Positions 9,421 through 17,643 are shown, numbered from the stretch's first letter. The stretch is 64,000 nucleotides of DNA from Thiomicrorhabdus indica (GCF_004293625.1 NZ_CP033040.1:2433001-2497000), one strand, 5' to 3'. Made by a program: numbers and translations. The notes: a model not told the origin generated them from the letters alone.

Positions 9421-9477
9421 ACATAACAATTCACTCCAGCCGACCGCTAAAAGCGGCGGCTGAGCTTAATCATTAGC
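9421..9477 (+). other. Integron attC site (second cassette)
   Basis: A 57-base imperfect inverted repeat overlapping the 3' end of the DUF2971 gene. It opens with ACATAAC, which pairs (one mismatch) with the GTTATAT core at the cassette's other end. Central arms are CAGCCGACCGCT and AGCGGCGGCTG with a 2-base loop, and it ends with a diverged core CATTAGC. The encoded tail NNSLQPTA is commonly seen where cassette genes run into attC sites. Confidence 0.75.
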
Positions 9478-9518
9478 CCCTACAGCATTTAAACATCAAG
9501 GTTTTGTCTCGCCCCCAT

Positions 9519-9593
9519 GCTCCTGCGTGGGAGCGCGTATTTTGGATACAAGTTTGCTGGATATGCATTCCCACGCGGGAGCGTTGGAACGAG
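9519..9593. repeat. Two degenerate REP-like hairpins
   Basis: Two degraded members of the TTCCCACGC...GCGTGGGAA hairpin family: GCTCC...GGAGC around TGCGTG at 9519-9534, and ATTCCCACGC..GCGTTGGAACG at about 9567-9591 with one mismatch. They lie upstream of the toxin-antitoxin pair. Confidence 0.6.
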
Positions 9594-9728
9594 GTACCCC
9601 CAGCATAAAGGGAGTCAGCCCAAAATTAATTCCATTTCTTCCCGTCATGCAGTGCTTTTGTTTTTGAAACAGTGACTAAGGTATTTTTGTTAAAATTGCA
9701 CTTAAACACCCAAATCAGGGAAATAAAA

Positions 9729-9935
9729 ATGGATATTGCAGACATCTCGCAAATGAGCATCTCTGAACGTCTTCAAATCATGGAAGCGGTTTGGGATTCT
9801 TTGACTCATGAAAAATCAGACATCTCTCCTCCGAAATGGCATGAAGAGGTGCTTTCTCAAAGAAAGGAAATGATTGAAAACGGCGAAGCTACTTTCACTT
9901 CAATTGAAGAGTTGCGCTCAAAACATAAAGTATGA
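9729..9935 (+). CDS. Addiction-module antitoxin-like protein
   Basis: A 68-residue protein of the putative addiction-module component family (TIGR02574-like). ISERLQIMEAVWDSL near the N-terminus is the family signature, and the rest is charged and probably unfolded without its toxin. The ATG at 9729 follows CAGGGAAATAAAA and fits the family length; the frame is open further upstream but without a good start signal. Its last bases overlap the toxin ATG by 4, so the two are co-translated. It should neutralise the downstream RelE/ParE-type toxin and repress their promoter. Confidence 0.85.
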   Translation: MDIADISQMSISERLQIMEAVWDSLTHEKSDISPPKWHEEVLSQRKEMIENGEATFTSIEELRSKHKV

Positions 9936-10240
9936 ATATCAGAAAAATTCAAGTTCTAACTGAAGCTGAAAACGATCTTGAATCGGGAAGAATATTTTAT
10001 GAAAATCAAGAACAGGGGATTGGTAGCTATTTCTGGGATTCACTGATTTCAGACATACAGTCTTTGACGATTTACGGCGGCATCCATTCTAAAATATTTG
10101 GTTATTATCGAATGACATCCAAAAGGTTTCCTTATTCAATTTACTATGATCTGAAAGGCGATACAGCTTTTGTGATTGCAGTTTTACCGGAAAAAAGAAA
10201 TCCTGATTGGTTGTGTCAGAAATTAACAAACAATCGCTAA
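9932..10240 (+). CDS. RelE/ParE-family toxin
   Basis: A 102-residue small basic protein of the RelE/ParE superfamily. The pattern TEAENDLESGRIFYENQEQGIGSYFWDSLISDIQSL, then RFPYSIYYDLKGDTAFVIAVLPEKRNPDW, matches the helix-helix-beta-sheet fold, including the closing strand and the His/Lys/Arg-rich end. Family members cleave ribosome-bound mRNA or inhibit gyrase; the sequence alone does not say which. ATGA overlap with the antitoxin. Its place next to integron cassettes and REP-like repeats is typical of stabilising modules in accessory DNA. Confidence 0.85.
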   Translation: MNIRKIQVLTEAENDLESGRIFYENQEQGIGSYFWDSLISDIQSLTIYGGIHSKIFGYYRMTSKRFPYSIYYDLKGDTAFVIAVLPEKRNPDWLCQKLTNNR

Positions 10241-10252
10241 TAAATCCCTATG

Positions 10253-10278
10253 CGTTCCCACGCGGGAGCGTGGGAACG
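10253..10278. repeat. REP-like hairpin after the toxin gene
   Basis: Perfect 11-base arms CGTTCCCACGC and GCGTGGGAACG around a GGGA loop, just after the toxin gene. It belongs to the same family as 3236-3263 and is the best-preserved copy in the window. Confidence 0.75.
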
Positions 10279-10292
10279 AGCTAAAAACACAG

Positions 10293-10326
10293 AAACCTCA
10301 GTACCCAAAGGTCTGAGGCTTTGTTT
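10293..10326 (+). terminator. Probable terminator of the toxin-antitoxin operon
   Basis: Inverted arms AAACCTCAG and CTGAGGCTTT around an 11-base loop, followed by TTGTTTTG. The position downstream of the toxin gene on the plus strand fits a Rho-independent terminator, with an interrupted T tract. Confidence 0.55.
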
Positions 10327-10346
10327 TGTCAGAATCGGATTCTGGC

Positions 10347-10384
10347 TTAGGCGCTTAAGGCCGCGCTGACAATCGCTTGAGCTT
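10347..10384 (-). pseudogene. Duplicate of the pgm 3' end (last 11 codons plus stop)
   Basis: On the minus strand this reads [11 protein letters not shown] then TAA, identical in protein to the end of pgm at 13142-13179. All DNA differences are synonymous (three Ala codons and TAA for TAG). No pgm homology continues upstream. The two copies are direct repeats about 2.8 kb apart and enclose the Na/Pi cotransporter and Host_attach genes, the arrangement left when DNA integrates into the 3' end of a gene. Confidence 0.8.
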
Positions 10385-10636
10385 GGTGTGTAGTGGGCTA
10401 ATTGCGAAAGGCGCAACCAAGAAACTCGATTACCTCTGTAATCCCCATTCATTTGTGTCGTTCCAGTCCCTGAGAGAAATCAGAATAAAATTAAATCTTT
10501 ACCGGCCGGTAACAGATAAGGGTGTTATTAGATCTACTGATTTCAGATAGTAAACCTTTCTAAAAAAACAGTGTTTGCCACAACCTTTTAGGCCTGCTTA
10601 TAATGGTCGTTACTGCGCATGCTCAAAAGGATTCTC
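10385..10636. other. Intergenic stretch before the cotransporter gene
   Basis: About 250 bases with no credible gene. It holds one ACCGGCCGGT copy at 10501 and must carry the promoter of the downstream cotransporter gene. The segment next to the pgm duplicate has no homology I recognise. Confidence 0.5.
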
Positions 10637-12238
10637 ATGCCGGAACTTCAAAATCTTATGCTGGCGGGTGGCGGTCTCGGTCTGTTTTTAATGGGCATGG
10701 TCATTATGACCGACAGTCTGAAAAAACTCGCCGGAGACAAAATACGCGCCGCCCTGCTGCGTTTCACCCACACCCCCACCACCGGCGCTATGACTGGTGC
10801 GATCAGTACTGCAATCGTTCAGTCTTCCAGTGCAACCACACTCGCTGCCATCGGTTTTGTTGGCGCAGGCTTAATGACCTTCAGTAACTCTCTGGGCATT
10901 ATCTTCGGGGCCAATATCGGCACCACCATTACCGGCTGGATGGTTGCATTGCTGGGCTTTAAACTGTCGATTGGCTCGATCGCTTCAATCATTATTCTTA
11001 GCGGTGTTTTTCTGCGGCTGTTTGCCAACTCGGGAAAACTTAAAAACAGCGGTCTGGCCATTGCCGGCTTTGGCCTACTCTTTATCGGCATCGACACTAT
11101 GCAGACCGCTATGGCTGGTCTGGTTGATTATGTCGACTTCTCCAAACTGCCCGCCAATAATCTGCTGGGCATATTGCAACTGGTTCTTATCGGTTTGATT
11201 TTCACCACCATTACTCAGTCTTCTAGCGCAGGGGTTGCCTTGACCCTGACCGCTCTATTCAGCGGCATTATCGAATTTGAACAGGCGGTGGCGCTGGTGA
11301 TTGGGATGGATATAGGTACCACCGTCAAATCGTTATTAGCGGTTATCGGCGGCTCAGTCGGTGCCAAACGAACCGGTCTGTCGCATGTGGTTTACAATCT
11401 AATGACCGCGGCTCTGGCACTGTTATTAATTGTTCCCTATGTGCAGGCCTGGGAATGGTTCCAACCCGGCGCACTCTATGAAAATGCCGAAATCGCACTG
11501 GTTGGCTTCCACACGCTATTTAACCTGCTCGGCGTGATTCTGATTCTGCCTTTTACCCGCTATTTTGCCCAACTGATTATTAAGCTTTTTCCACAGAAAA
11601 ATGCCTATATCGACACCTTGGACAAACAGTTACTGCAGACACCAGAACTGGCACTGAATGCCGTTCAGAAAAGCTTAAATGGTTTGACCAAAGCTCTGAT
11701 CAATGAATTGAACCTGATTACCAGCGACCACATAGCTAATCGCAAGACTGATCTGCAGCAGCTACAGCAAAACCTAGATGAAACCCAGTATTATCTGGAT
11801 GAAATCCACCTGAATCAGAAAGATGGTCACCTTTGGCAGCGACTGGTGGAGATGATTCATATCGTTGATCACCTGCAACGTTTGCATGAACGCTGTGAGG
11901 AAGAATCCTACCGAGCAGAAGCGAGCAAACAATTTTCGACCTTGAAAGATACCGCCAACAAAATGAGCAAAGATATTGAAGTGTATCGCCGATTGACACT
12001 TGAGGAAAACTGGCAAGAAACCGTTGCTCTGGCACAAGAACTGAAAAAGTTTATCGACCAGGATGCCGAAGCCTTCCGTCACCAGATGGTGGAGCATATG
12101 GGTCAGGGAACAATTAATGCCGACCAATGCAGAGACGCACTGGAGGCAATTCGCTGGATGCAAAGAGTCAGCCATCATCTGGCACGTTTAAGCCACCATC
12201 TGCAGCAAATGCAGATTCGCTCAGGAAGCTCAGCCTGA
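10637..12238 (+). CDS. Na+/phosphate cotransporter family protein with PhoU-like tail
   Basis: A 533-residue membrane protein of the Na/Pi-cotransporter II family (NptA/YjbB-like), which moves inorganic phosphate with sodium. Two inverted transport repeats each carry the signature QSSSA (VQSSSATTLAA near residue 65, TQSSSAGVALTL near 195) within about eight hydrophobic segments. From about residue 335 on, a helical cytosolic domain resembles PhoU. The ATG at 10637 has AAAAGGA at the right distance; an upstream in-frame ATG at 10619 has none. GC content looks higher than in the flanking accessory DNA. It lies between the two pgm 3' ends, so it may have arrived with that insertion. Confidence 0.88.
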   Translation: MPELQNLMLAGGGLGLFLMGMVIMTDSLKKLAGDKIRAALLRFTHTPTTGAMTGAISTAIVQSSSATTLAAIGFVGAGLMTFSNSLGIIFGANIGTTITGWMVALLGFKLSIGSIASIIILSGVFLRLFANSGKLKNSGLAIAGFGLLFIGIDTMQTAMAGLVDYVDFSKLPANNLLGILQLVLIGLIFTTITQSSSAGVALTLTALFSGIIEFEQAVALVIGMDIGTTVKSLLAVIGGSVGAKRTGLSHVVYNLMTAALALLLIVPYVQAWEWFQPGALYENAEIALVGFHTLFNLLGVILILPFTRYFAQLIIKLFPQKNAYIDTLDKQLLQTPELALNAVQKSLNGLTKALINELNLITSDHIANRKTDLQQLQQNLDETQYYLDEIHLNQKDGHLWQRLVEMIHIVDHLQRLHERCEEESYRAEASKQFSTLKDTANKMSKDIEVYRRLTLEENWQETVALAQELKKFIDQDAEAFRHQMVEHMGQGTINADQCRDALEAIRWMQRVSHHLARLSHHLQQMQIRSGSSA

Positions 12239-12592
12239 ATTCGTCTAAATTCCATAACGACTATAAACAATTCCTATGATGACACTAACACAATAATTTC
12301 AACAAGTTATGATGTAAGCCATTGCAAAGTTAATCGAAAAAAAGAAAACGCTGGCTATTTGAAACTTAGATGAATTTATTTTGAATCTCGACCAACAAAA
12401 GGTTTAAACTGAAAAATCGGTAGCGCCAAAATTCAACATGCCGTTCAACCGGAACCGGCGCTATTGATCCGATTAAAGTGGGTTTACGAAGAGAGGATTT
12501 TTCCCTGCGAAACCTGTTTAAGAAGTCAAACTGGCACAGCCTTTACGCAGGACGCATCCTGATAGTGTCAGTGAATATTGAGGTAGATAAAT
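12239..12592. other. Intergenic region with a strong potential RNA stem
   Basis: About 350 bases without a gene. A bulged stem is visible: AATCGGTAGCGCC at 12415-12427 can pair with GGCGCTA at 12457-12463 and CCGATT just after. A second hairpin CAGGA/TCCTG lies about 40 bases before the next gene. Together these suggest a structured leader for the Host_attach-family gene. No known riboswitch class is evident. Confidence 0.4.
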
Positions 12593-13027
12593 ATGAGCAC
12601 AATAGGTTATGCAATACTTGTTGATCTAGGAAGCATGAAAGTCTTTTCAATAAACAAAAGCACTCAAAATAGCATCTCGCTGCAAACCTACCAGGTCGAA
12701 GAAAACTTTGAGAGCCATGCCAAAATTTCCCAAATATACAGCGATAAAGCCGGTGACTACTCCAATTCCGTCAGTGACGTAGGTAGCTCTTACGAAAACA
12801 AAAGTGATATAGAGATAAAAAAACGCTCAATTGATCAGCTTGGCGACTTTATTAACGATTTTGCCCTGGAACATAAAGGCAAACTGTATTTGGCTGCATC
12901 AGCCCCCATTCACGCCAAAGTCAATGAAAAACTCAGCAGCGCAACCAAAGACAAGATTTGCAAATTCCTGTCCAAAGACTTGATTAAACAGAATGTCAGC
13001 AAAGTCAGCGCCGCTTTCGGACTATAA
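12593..13027 (+). CDS. Host_attach (BaeRF-like) family protein
   Basis: A 144-residue cytosolic protein that fits the Host_attach family (PF10116), bacterial relatives of archaeal release-factor-like proteins. The supporting features are the opening strand carrying short acidic/Ser residues, the central variable charged loop, and the C-terminal pattern FALEHKGKLYLAASAPIHAKV...LSSATKDKICKFLSKDLIKQN, which mirrors the family's conserved LVLvApp...KDLT end. The biochemical role of the family is not settled. GAGG precedes the ATG. It sits inside the segment bounded by the two pgm 3' ends, on the same strand as the Na/Pi cotransporter. Confidence 0.6.
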   Translation: MSTIGYAILVDLGSMKVFSINKSTQNSISLQTYQVEENFESHAKISQIYSDKAGDYSNSVSDVGSSYENKSDIEIKKRSIDQLGDFINDFALEHKGKLYLAASAPIHAKVNEKLSSATKDKICKFLSKDLIKQNVSKVSAAFGL

Positions 13028-13050
13028 AGCCTCTAACCTCAAAACGAAAA

Positions 13051-13092
13051 GCTGACAGCGAACAGGCTTCTGCCATCGCCGTCAGCCTGTTC
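13051..13092. terminator. Inverted repeats between convergent genes
   Basis: GCTGAC (13051) with GTCAGC (13081), and GAACAGGC (13060) with GCCTGTTC (13085), form overlapping alternative hairpins between the convergent Host_attach and pgm genes. There is no T tract, so termination is uncertain. Confidence 0.4.
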
Positions 13093-13141
13093 CCTCTGAT
13101 TACCACCGATAGTCGATTCAGAATAAGGTCGCAGATAAGAA

Positions 13142-14782
13142 CTAAGCGCTTAAAGCCGCGCTGACAATCGCTTGTGCTTCAGAGAGAATCTGTTGCAGAT
13201 GTTCTTCGCCTTTAAAACTTTCCGCATAAATTTTATAGATGTCTTCCGTGCCGGATGGACGCGCTGCAAACCAGCCATTTTCAGTGGTGATTTTCAGGCC
13301 TCCAATCGCCGCATCGTTGCCCGGTGCATTAGTCAGTTTTGCAGTGATTAGCTCACCTGCCAACATGTCAGCCTTGACCATTTCCGGCGACAGATTTTTC
13401 AAAATCGCTTTCTGTTCACGATTGGCCGGAGCATCGATTCGCGTATAAACCGGATTGCCAAATTTAGCGGTTAATTCTTGATATAACTGACCTGGATCTT
13501 TTCCGGTCACTGCCGTCATTTCCGCGGCCAGCAGGTTCAAGATAATGCCGTCTTTATCGGTTGACCAAGGCCCACCATCTAAACGCAAGAAAGACGCGCC
13601 AGCCGATTCTTCTCCACCAAACCCAAAACTGCCAGTTTGCAGACCATCAACAAACCATTTGAAGCCAACCGGAACTTCAGACAAATTCAAGTTCGATGCC
13701 GTTGCGACTCGGTCAATCATGGAGCTGGAAACCAAAGTTTTTCCAACCGCTGCATTCTCCGGCCAGTTTGGACGGTGACTAAATAGATAATTAATCGCTA
13801 CCGCCAAATAGTGGTTCGGATTCATTAATCCAACCGATTTAGTCACAATGCCGTGACGATCCACATCCGGATCATTCCCAAACGCCAAGTCATAATTATC
13901 TTTTAAGTCAATCAAACCCGCCATCGCGTATGGCGACGAACAGTCCATGCGAATTTTTCCGTCTTTATCGACATGCATAAACGAGAAAGTTGCATCCACT
14001 TTTGGGTTGACCACCGTAATATCCAAACCATAATACTCTGCAATCGGATGCCAGAAATCAACGGCTGCGCCACCCATTGGATCGACTGCCAACTTTATGC
14101 CAGCATCTTTAATCGCTTGCATATTAATGACTTTATCCAGCCCTTCAATGTAAGGCGTCATCAAATCTACTGCTTCAACGAATTCACTTTGCATCGCGTC
14201 ACTTAGAGGCATGCACTTAACTTCCAAATTCTCAGCAATAATTTTATTCGCACGCTCCTGAATCCAATCCGTCGCATCTGTATCAGCCGGACCACCGTTT
14301 GGCGGATTATATTTAAAGCCGCCATCTTGTGGCGGATTGTGCGACGGGGTAATAATCACACCGTCCGCAAAGCCACCTTGTCGACCTTCGTTGTACATCA
14401 AAATCGCATTGGAAATAACCGGTGTCGGCGTATAACGACCTTTTGCTTGGATTTTGGTTTGCACATCATTGGCTGCAAACACCTCAATGGCGGTGGCATG
14501 CGCCGCTTCGGACAGTGCGTGGGTATCCATACCTATGTACAAAGGACCATTAATATTCTCTAATCGACGGTATTCGACAATCGCTTGGCAAACCGCTGCA
14601 ATGTGCGTTTCATTAAACGTACGCTTAGTTGAACTCCCTCGGTGTCCAGAAGTTCCAAAACTCACCGCTTGTTCGGGATTACTCACATCCGGCTTCAAAG
14701 TGTAATAATCACTCATCAATTTTGGAATATTCTCAAGTAATGCATGTGGAGCTGGTTTACCAGCCAGAGGTGAAAGAGCCAT
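13142..14782 (-). CDS. pgm: Phosphoglucomutase, alpha-D-glucose specific
   Basis: Interconverts glucose-1-phosphate and glucose-6-phosphate, linking glycogen and nucleotide-sugar synthesis with central carbon metabolism; cytosolic. At 546 residues it matches the E. coli Pgm type. The phosphoserine loop [17 protein letters not shown], the Mg2+-binding loop [12 protein letters not shown], the sugar-binding EESAG segment ([12 protein letters not shown]) and the phosphate-binding [12 protein letters not shown] near the C-terminus are all present. Its last codons are duplicated at 10347-10384, marking this 3' end as a probable past integration site. It is transcribed alone, with two ACCGGCCGGT copies upstream. 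Confidence 0.97.
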   Translation of the reverse strand: MALSPLAGKPAPHALLENIPKLMSDYYTLKPDVSNPEQAVSFGTSGHRGSSTKRTFNETHIAAVCQAIVEYRRLENINGPLYIGMDTHALSEAAHATAIEVFAANDVQTKIQAKGRYTPTPVISNAILMYNEGRQGGFADGVIITPSHNPPQDGGFKYNPPNGGPADTDATDWIQERANKIIAENLEVKCMPLSDAMQSEFVEAVDLMTPYIEGLDKVINMQAIKDAGIKLAVDPMGGAAVDFWHPIAEYYGLDITVVNPKVDATFSFMHVDKDGKIRMDCSSPYAMAGLIDLKDNYDLAFGNDPDVDRHGIVTKSVGLMNPNHYLAVAINYLFSHRPNWPENAAVGKTLVSSSMIDRVATASNLNLSEVPVGFKWFVDGLQTGSFGFGGEESAGASFLRLDGGPWSTDKDGIILNLLAAEMTAVTGKDPGQLYQELTAKFGNPVYTRIDAPANREQKAILKNLSPEMVKADMLAGELITAKLTNAPGNDAAIGGLKITTENGWFAARPSGTEDIYKIYAESFKGEEHLQQILSEAQAIVSAALSA

Positions 14783-15079
14783 AAACGCCTCACTGTGTTG
14801 GGTTGAATTAGTCGATTCGTAAAATTATGTATAAATTATCAGAGCCACTTTATTAAAACTCTGGATAAATTCCTAGTACCGAATGTTAGAAAACCGAGGT
14901 TAGAGTTTGTAATCCGCTCTAAAATTAGAGAAATCATATGCCTTATCAAGTTTACCGGCCGGTGAAACTTCTCAAAATTGACATAAACTCTTGATTTTTT
15001 CATAAGCAAAATCTGATATAAATAATGCCAATTCAAGATTACAAAAAACTTTACCGGCCGGTCAAAAAGGATTTAACAA

Positions 15080-15703
15080 ATGTTTCAGAAAATTTCAGAA
15101 TTAGAAACCCCTCAAATTTATCATCATTTAGTGCATGGTGTCGTTCCACGCCCAATTGCCTGGGTTTCAACTCTGAGTAAGGAAGGTATCAGCAATCTAG
15201 CCCCCTACTCGTTTTTCAGTGTTGCCAGCGTTAATCCTCCCGTTTTGACAGTGACGGCTGTGCCATCACGCGATAAGCTTGAAAAAGACACCTTAGCCAA
15301 CCTTTTGGAGACCAAAGAATGTGTGGTAAATGTCGTTACTGAAGACGTGTTGGAAATCATGAATGAATCTTGTGCCGATTTTGCGCACAATCAAAGTGAA
15401 ATCGATGCTTTGAATATTGAAACTCTTGCCAGCGAAATGATTCAACCGGCCGGTATAAAAGCTGCCAAGGTGCGTTTTGAATGCACCCTACGCGACACCA
15501 TTGACATTGCAAAGCAACCGGCCGGTGGCGTTTTGATTTTGTTGGATGTTGTGGGCATTCACATTGATGACTCGGTTGCCGATGGCACTCAAATTGATGG
15601 CAAAACACTCAAAGCACTTGGGAAACTCGGAGGCAACGACTACAGCACGGTCAATGACCAAATTACTTTGGCTCGACCAAGCGCTCCAAAAACTTCTGCG
15701 TAA
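15080..15703 (+). CDS. Flavin reductase family protein (FMN-binding split barrel)
   Basis: A 207-residue protein of the DIM6/flavoredoxin type, predicted to bind FMN and to reduce flavin or transfer electrons. Family features are HGVVPRPIAWVSTLSKEG at the N-terminus, NLAPYSFFSVASVNPPVL (flavin phosphate and ring contacts), and a long beta-rich C-terminal half. The physiological partner is unknown. Two internal ACCGGCCGGT copies (15445, 15517) each encode Pro-Ala-Gly, and two more lie in its upstream region (14954, 15053), making this the densest cluster of the motif in the window. Confidence 0.87.
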   Translation: MFQKISELETPQIYHHLVHGVVPRPIAWVSTLSKEGISNLAPYSFFSVASVNPPVLTVTAVPSRDKLEKDTLANLLETKECVVNVVTEDVLEIMNESCADFAHNQSEIDALNIETLASEMIQPAGIKAAKVRFECTLRDTIDIAKQPAGGVLILLDVVGIHIDDSVADGTQIDGKTLKALGKLGGNDYSTVNDQITLARPSAPKTSA

Positions 15704-15788
15704 GATTTAGGTATCAATCCTATCAATTTAGGCTCTGCTTTAAGATCCACAAATTTTATTCAAACGTACTTATACACTTTTTCACAAC

Positions 15789-15797
15789 TTATCCACA
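15789..15797 (+). promoter_or_regulatory. Consensus DnaA-box sequence
   Basis: TTATCCACA, a perfect DnaA-box consensus, lies between the flavin reductase gene and a small membrane protein gene. It is a single copy with no cluster or AT-rich unwinding region nearby, so it is probably a titration site or chance, not an origin. Confidence 0.35.
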
Positions 15798-15860
15798 ACC
15801 TCGTTTCGAACCACTTTCTGGTGAAAATCGAGGCTGTGCTAACCATAAAAAGTTTCATTT

Positions 15861-16067
15861 ATGTCAAACAACAAACGCGCTTTAAGAAATAGCTTGATCC
15901 TTGCATTGGTCATTGCCGCCATTGCAGTTTATCAAGGCGAAACTCTTCTGACCACAGCACTCAGTTTCATCTTCAGCGGCCTCATTTTTTATGCGGCATT
16001 ACGATTGTCTTACCAATTCAGTGCCAAACTTGCCGGCAATTCTGAGAAAATTAAGTCTGATAAATAA
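15861..16067 (+). CDS. Small two-helix membrane protein, unknown function
   Basis: A 68-residue protein with two hydrophobic stretches (about residues 11-27 and 30-47), a basic N-terminus and a Lys/Ser-rich cytosolic tail. I do not recognise the family. It lies 47 bases before a DUF4136 lipoprotein gene on the same strand and may be co-transcribed with it. Codon use looks like that of its neighbours, supporting a real gene. Confidence 0.6.
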   Translation: MSNNKRALRNSLILALVIAAIAVYQGETLLTTALSFIFSGLIFYAALRLSYQFSAKLAGNSEKIKSDK

Positions 16068-16114
16068 ACCGATTTAATTGAATCGAATAAGAATTAAGGT
16101 TGTGAGGTTGAGTT

Positions 16115-16693
16115 ATGTCTGTCCTTAAATTAAAAAAACTGGTAAGCCTTTCTGTCGTTTTTTCAGCAATGGTGCTTTCTGGCTGTAGTCAAATCACAGT
16201 CAATGAAGATTATGACAGCAAAGCCGATTTCCAAAGCTTACAAACCTTTCAATGGCTCCCTGCCAATTTAGCAACCAATGAAAAAATTGCTGAAACCAGA
16301 GCTCAAGAACCTTTAATGTCAGCACGCATTCAACATGCAATTGAAAAGGATTTAATTGCTAAGGGGTTGCAGTTTTCTCAAAACCAACCTAGTCATTACG
16401 TCAACTTTTATGTCAACAGCCACAAATATATGACTCCCGACTCGACTAGCTTTCAGGTTGGGTTTGGGCGTTATTACCATCGTTTTGGCACCGGCATGAT
16501 GTTTGAAACACCACCTGACTATGTGGAAAACACGCGTTCAGACTTAATCATTCAAATGTTTGATTCAAGCGGAAAAGTCATTTGGCAATCCGAAGCCCGA
16601 ATTGCGCTGGATATGGATGGCACACCGAAAGCTAAGGAAGCAGCGGTTCAAGCACTTATCACAGAAATGTTGAAGAACTTCCCACCAAAGTAA
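16115..16693 (+). CDS. DUF4136 family lipoprotein
   Basis: A 192-residue outer-envelope lipoprotein: hydrophobic signal, lipobox LSGC (Cys 24), then a DUF4136 domain recognisable from the start VNEDYDSKADFQSLQTFQWLP and the end ARIALDMDGTPKAKEAAVQALITEMLKNFPP. Such proteins are common in gammaproteobacterial periplasms, and no molecular function has been shown. The middle part has an aromatic segment (VGFGRYYHRFG). It is possibly in one operon with the small membrane protein upstream. Confidence 0.82.
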   Translation: MSVLKLKKLVSLSVVFSAMVLSGCSQITVNEDYDSKADFQSLQTFQWLPANLATNEKIAETRAQEPLMSARIQHAIEKDLIAKGLQFSQNQPSHYVNFYVNSHKYMTPDSTSFQVGFGRYYHRFGTGMMFETPPDYVENTRSDLIIQMFDSSGKVIWQSEARIALDMDGTPKAKEAAVQALITEMLKNFPPK

Positions 16694-16737
16694 ACGCATT
16701 TACAAACACTTCAAACGCTCAAGTAAACTGGTGCGAA

Positions 16738-17643
16738 TTATCTTTTCGCACCTCTTTTCACGCTGTTAAAATTTGCACCGCTCACCCAATAAGCGCCAAT
16801 TACAATCGGCAAAGCACCTAACACTTGAAACCAATGTGGCGCTTGGTCAAGCAACCACCACGACCACAGCATGGTCAACAAGGGCGAAAACGCAAACAGT
16901 GCATTCACTTTAGTGATGGGCAAACGATAAATTGCCTCAATCCACAGCACTTTCGACAAAAAGAAAATCATGATTCCCACAAAGAGTAAAGACGGCAGTT
17001 GTTGTTGAATCATTTCAAAACTGGGAGAATCTTCCAATAACCACGCCAAAACATAAATGACCGGTAAGGCTAACAATGAGCGCACCAACAAAACCGTTGG
17101 ACTCGATACATACTCACGAGCACGCTTTTGATAAAGGTTGGCAATCGGAGCAATCATGGCAGCCAAAAGCACCAAAAAATCCCCCAATCGCAGATCGATT
17201 TTTCCAGGAAATAATACTAACAAGGCACCCAATGTCATCAAGGCTGCACCCAAAATCTGCTTCACTTGCAGACGCTCTCCGGGTTTTCGCCCCAAAAAAA
17301 CATAGCTAAACAGAATTTGCAAAAACAGGATAATCGCCACATTAATTGCACTCGTGTACTGCAAAGCGACAAACGTCAACGCAAACAAACTGGTAATAAA
17401 TAAGCTGGTCATCGCTAACGGAAAATAGGCTTTCCGATTTTTTAAATCAGAAAACTTTCGTCGACTCACCCACCAGAAAGCCAAGGCGACAACAGCAAAT
17501 AACAAGCTATAAAAATAGGCGTGTAGCCCTCCTAAAGCCACAACACTAATGGCTGCGGCAATCGGAAACCAAGATTCCAGAAAAACCATTCCGGCTGCGA
17601 AACTTTCTCCTTGGCGTTGTCGTTGAGCTTCAATGACTGACAT
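16738..17643 (-). CDS. DMT-superfamily (EamA) transporter
   Basis: A 301-residue inner-membrane permease of the drug/metabolite transporter superfamily, with about ten hydrophobic helices in two EamA repeats (roughly residues 15-135 and 150-295). The substrate cannot be told from sequence; relatives export amino acids, nucleosides or metabolites. I start it at the ATG for MSVIEAQRQ; an in-frame TTG at 17691 would add 16 residues that are charged and atypical. Short cytosolic ends, SRRKFSDLKNR between helices. Monocistronic as far as can be seen. Confidence 0.82.
   Translation of the reverse strand: MSVIEAQRQRQGESFAAGMVFLESWFPIAAAISVVALGGLHAYFYSLLFAVVALAFWWVSRRKFSDLKNRKAYFPLAMTSLFITSLFALTFVALQYTSAINVAIILFLQILFSYVFLGRKPGERLQVKQILGAALMTLGALLVLFPGKIDLRLGDFLVLLAAMIAPIANLYQKRAREYVSSPTVLLVRSLLALPVIYVLAWLLEDSPSFEMIQQQLPSLLFVGIMIFFLSKVLWIEAIYRLPITKVNALFAFSPLLTMLWSWWLLDQAPHWFQVLGALPIVIGAYWVSGANFNSVKRGAKR

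Larger units (their letters stand above)
7399..9463 (+). pseudogene. DUF2971 cassette gene split by an IS3-family element
   Basis: The 5' part (7399-7950, 184 codons) and the 3' part (9203-9463, 86 codons plus stop) belong to one gene. Removing the IS at 7951-9199 and one GAG target copy joins them exactly in frame to give 270 residues. The 5' part has DUF2971 features (WFSRADVLNDTFE, YITCFSKHYKDPESQVMWAHYGD, IWEYEKEVRFV) and the 3' part the expected ending region (ISKVIFGLKSS). DUF2971 proteins are often found in defence and accessory regions, but the function is not known. As it stands the 5' part reads 26 codons into the IS. The C-terminus HNNSLQPTAKSGG is translated attC sequence, typical of integron cassettes. 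Confidence 0.9.

Noticed and set aside
9245-9463. Apparent separate small gene after the IS
   Set aside because: It begins with an internal GTG and joins in frame to the 5' part of the DUF2971 gene once the IS is removed, so it is the 3' fragment of that gene.
10237-10452. A 71-codon minus-strand frame after the toxin gene
   Set aside because: It reads through the REP-like hairpin, the terminator and the pgm 3' duplicate in a different frame from the pgm match; no start signal.
11774-12178. A 134-codon minus-strand frame opposite the cotransporter tail
   Set aside because: Antisense shadow of the PhoU-like domain; no domain match or start signal.
15789-15797. Perfect DnaA box as a sign of a replication origin
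   Set aside because: A single box, with no cluster, no dnaA/dnaN or gidA nearby and no AT-rich unwinding element; kept only as a weak site.
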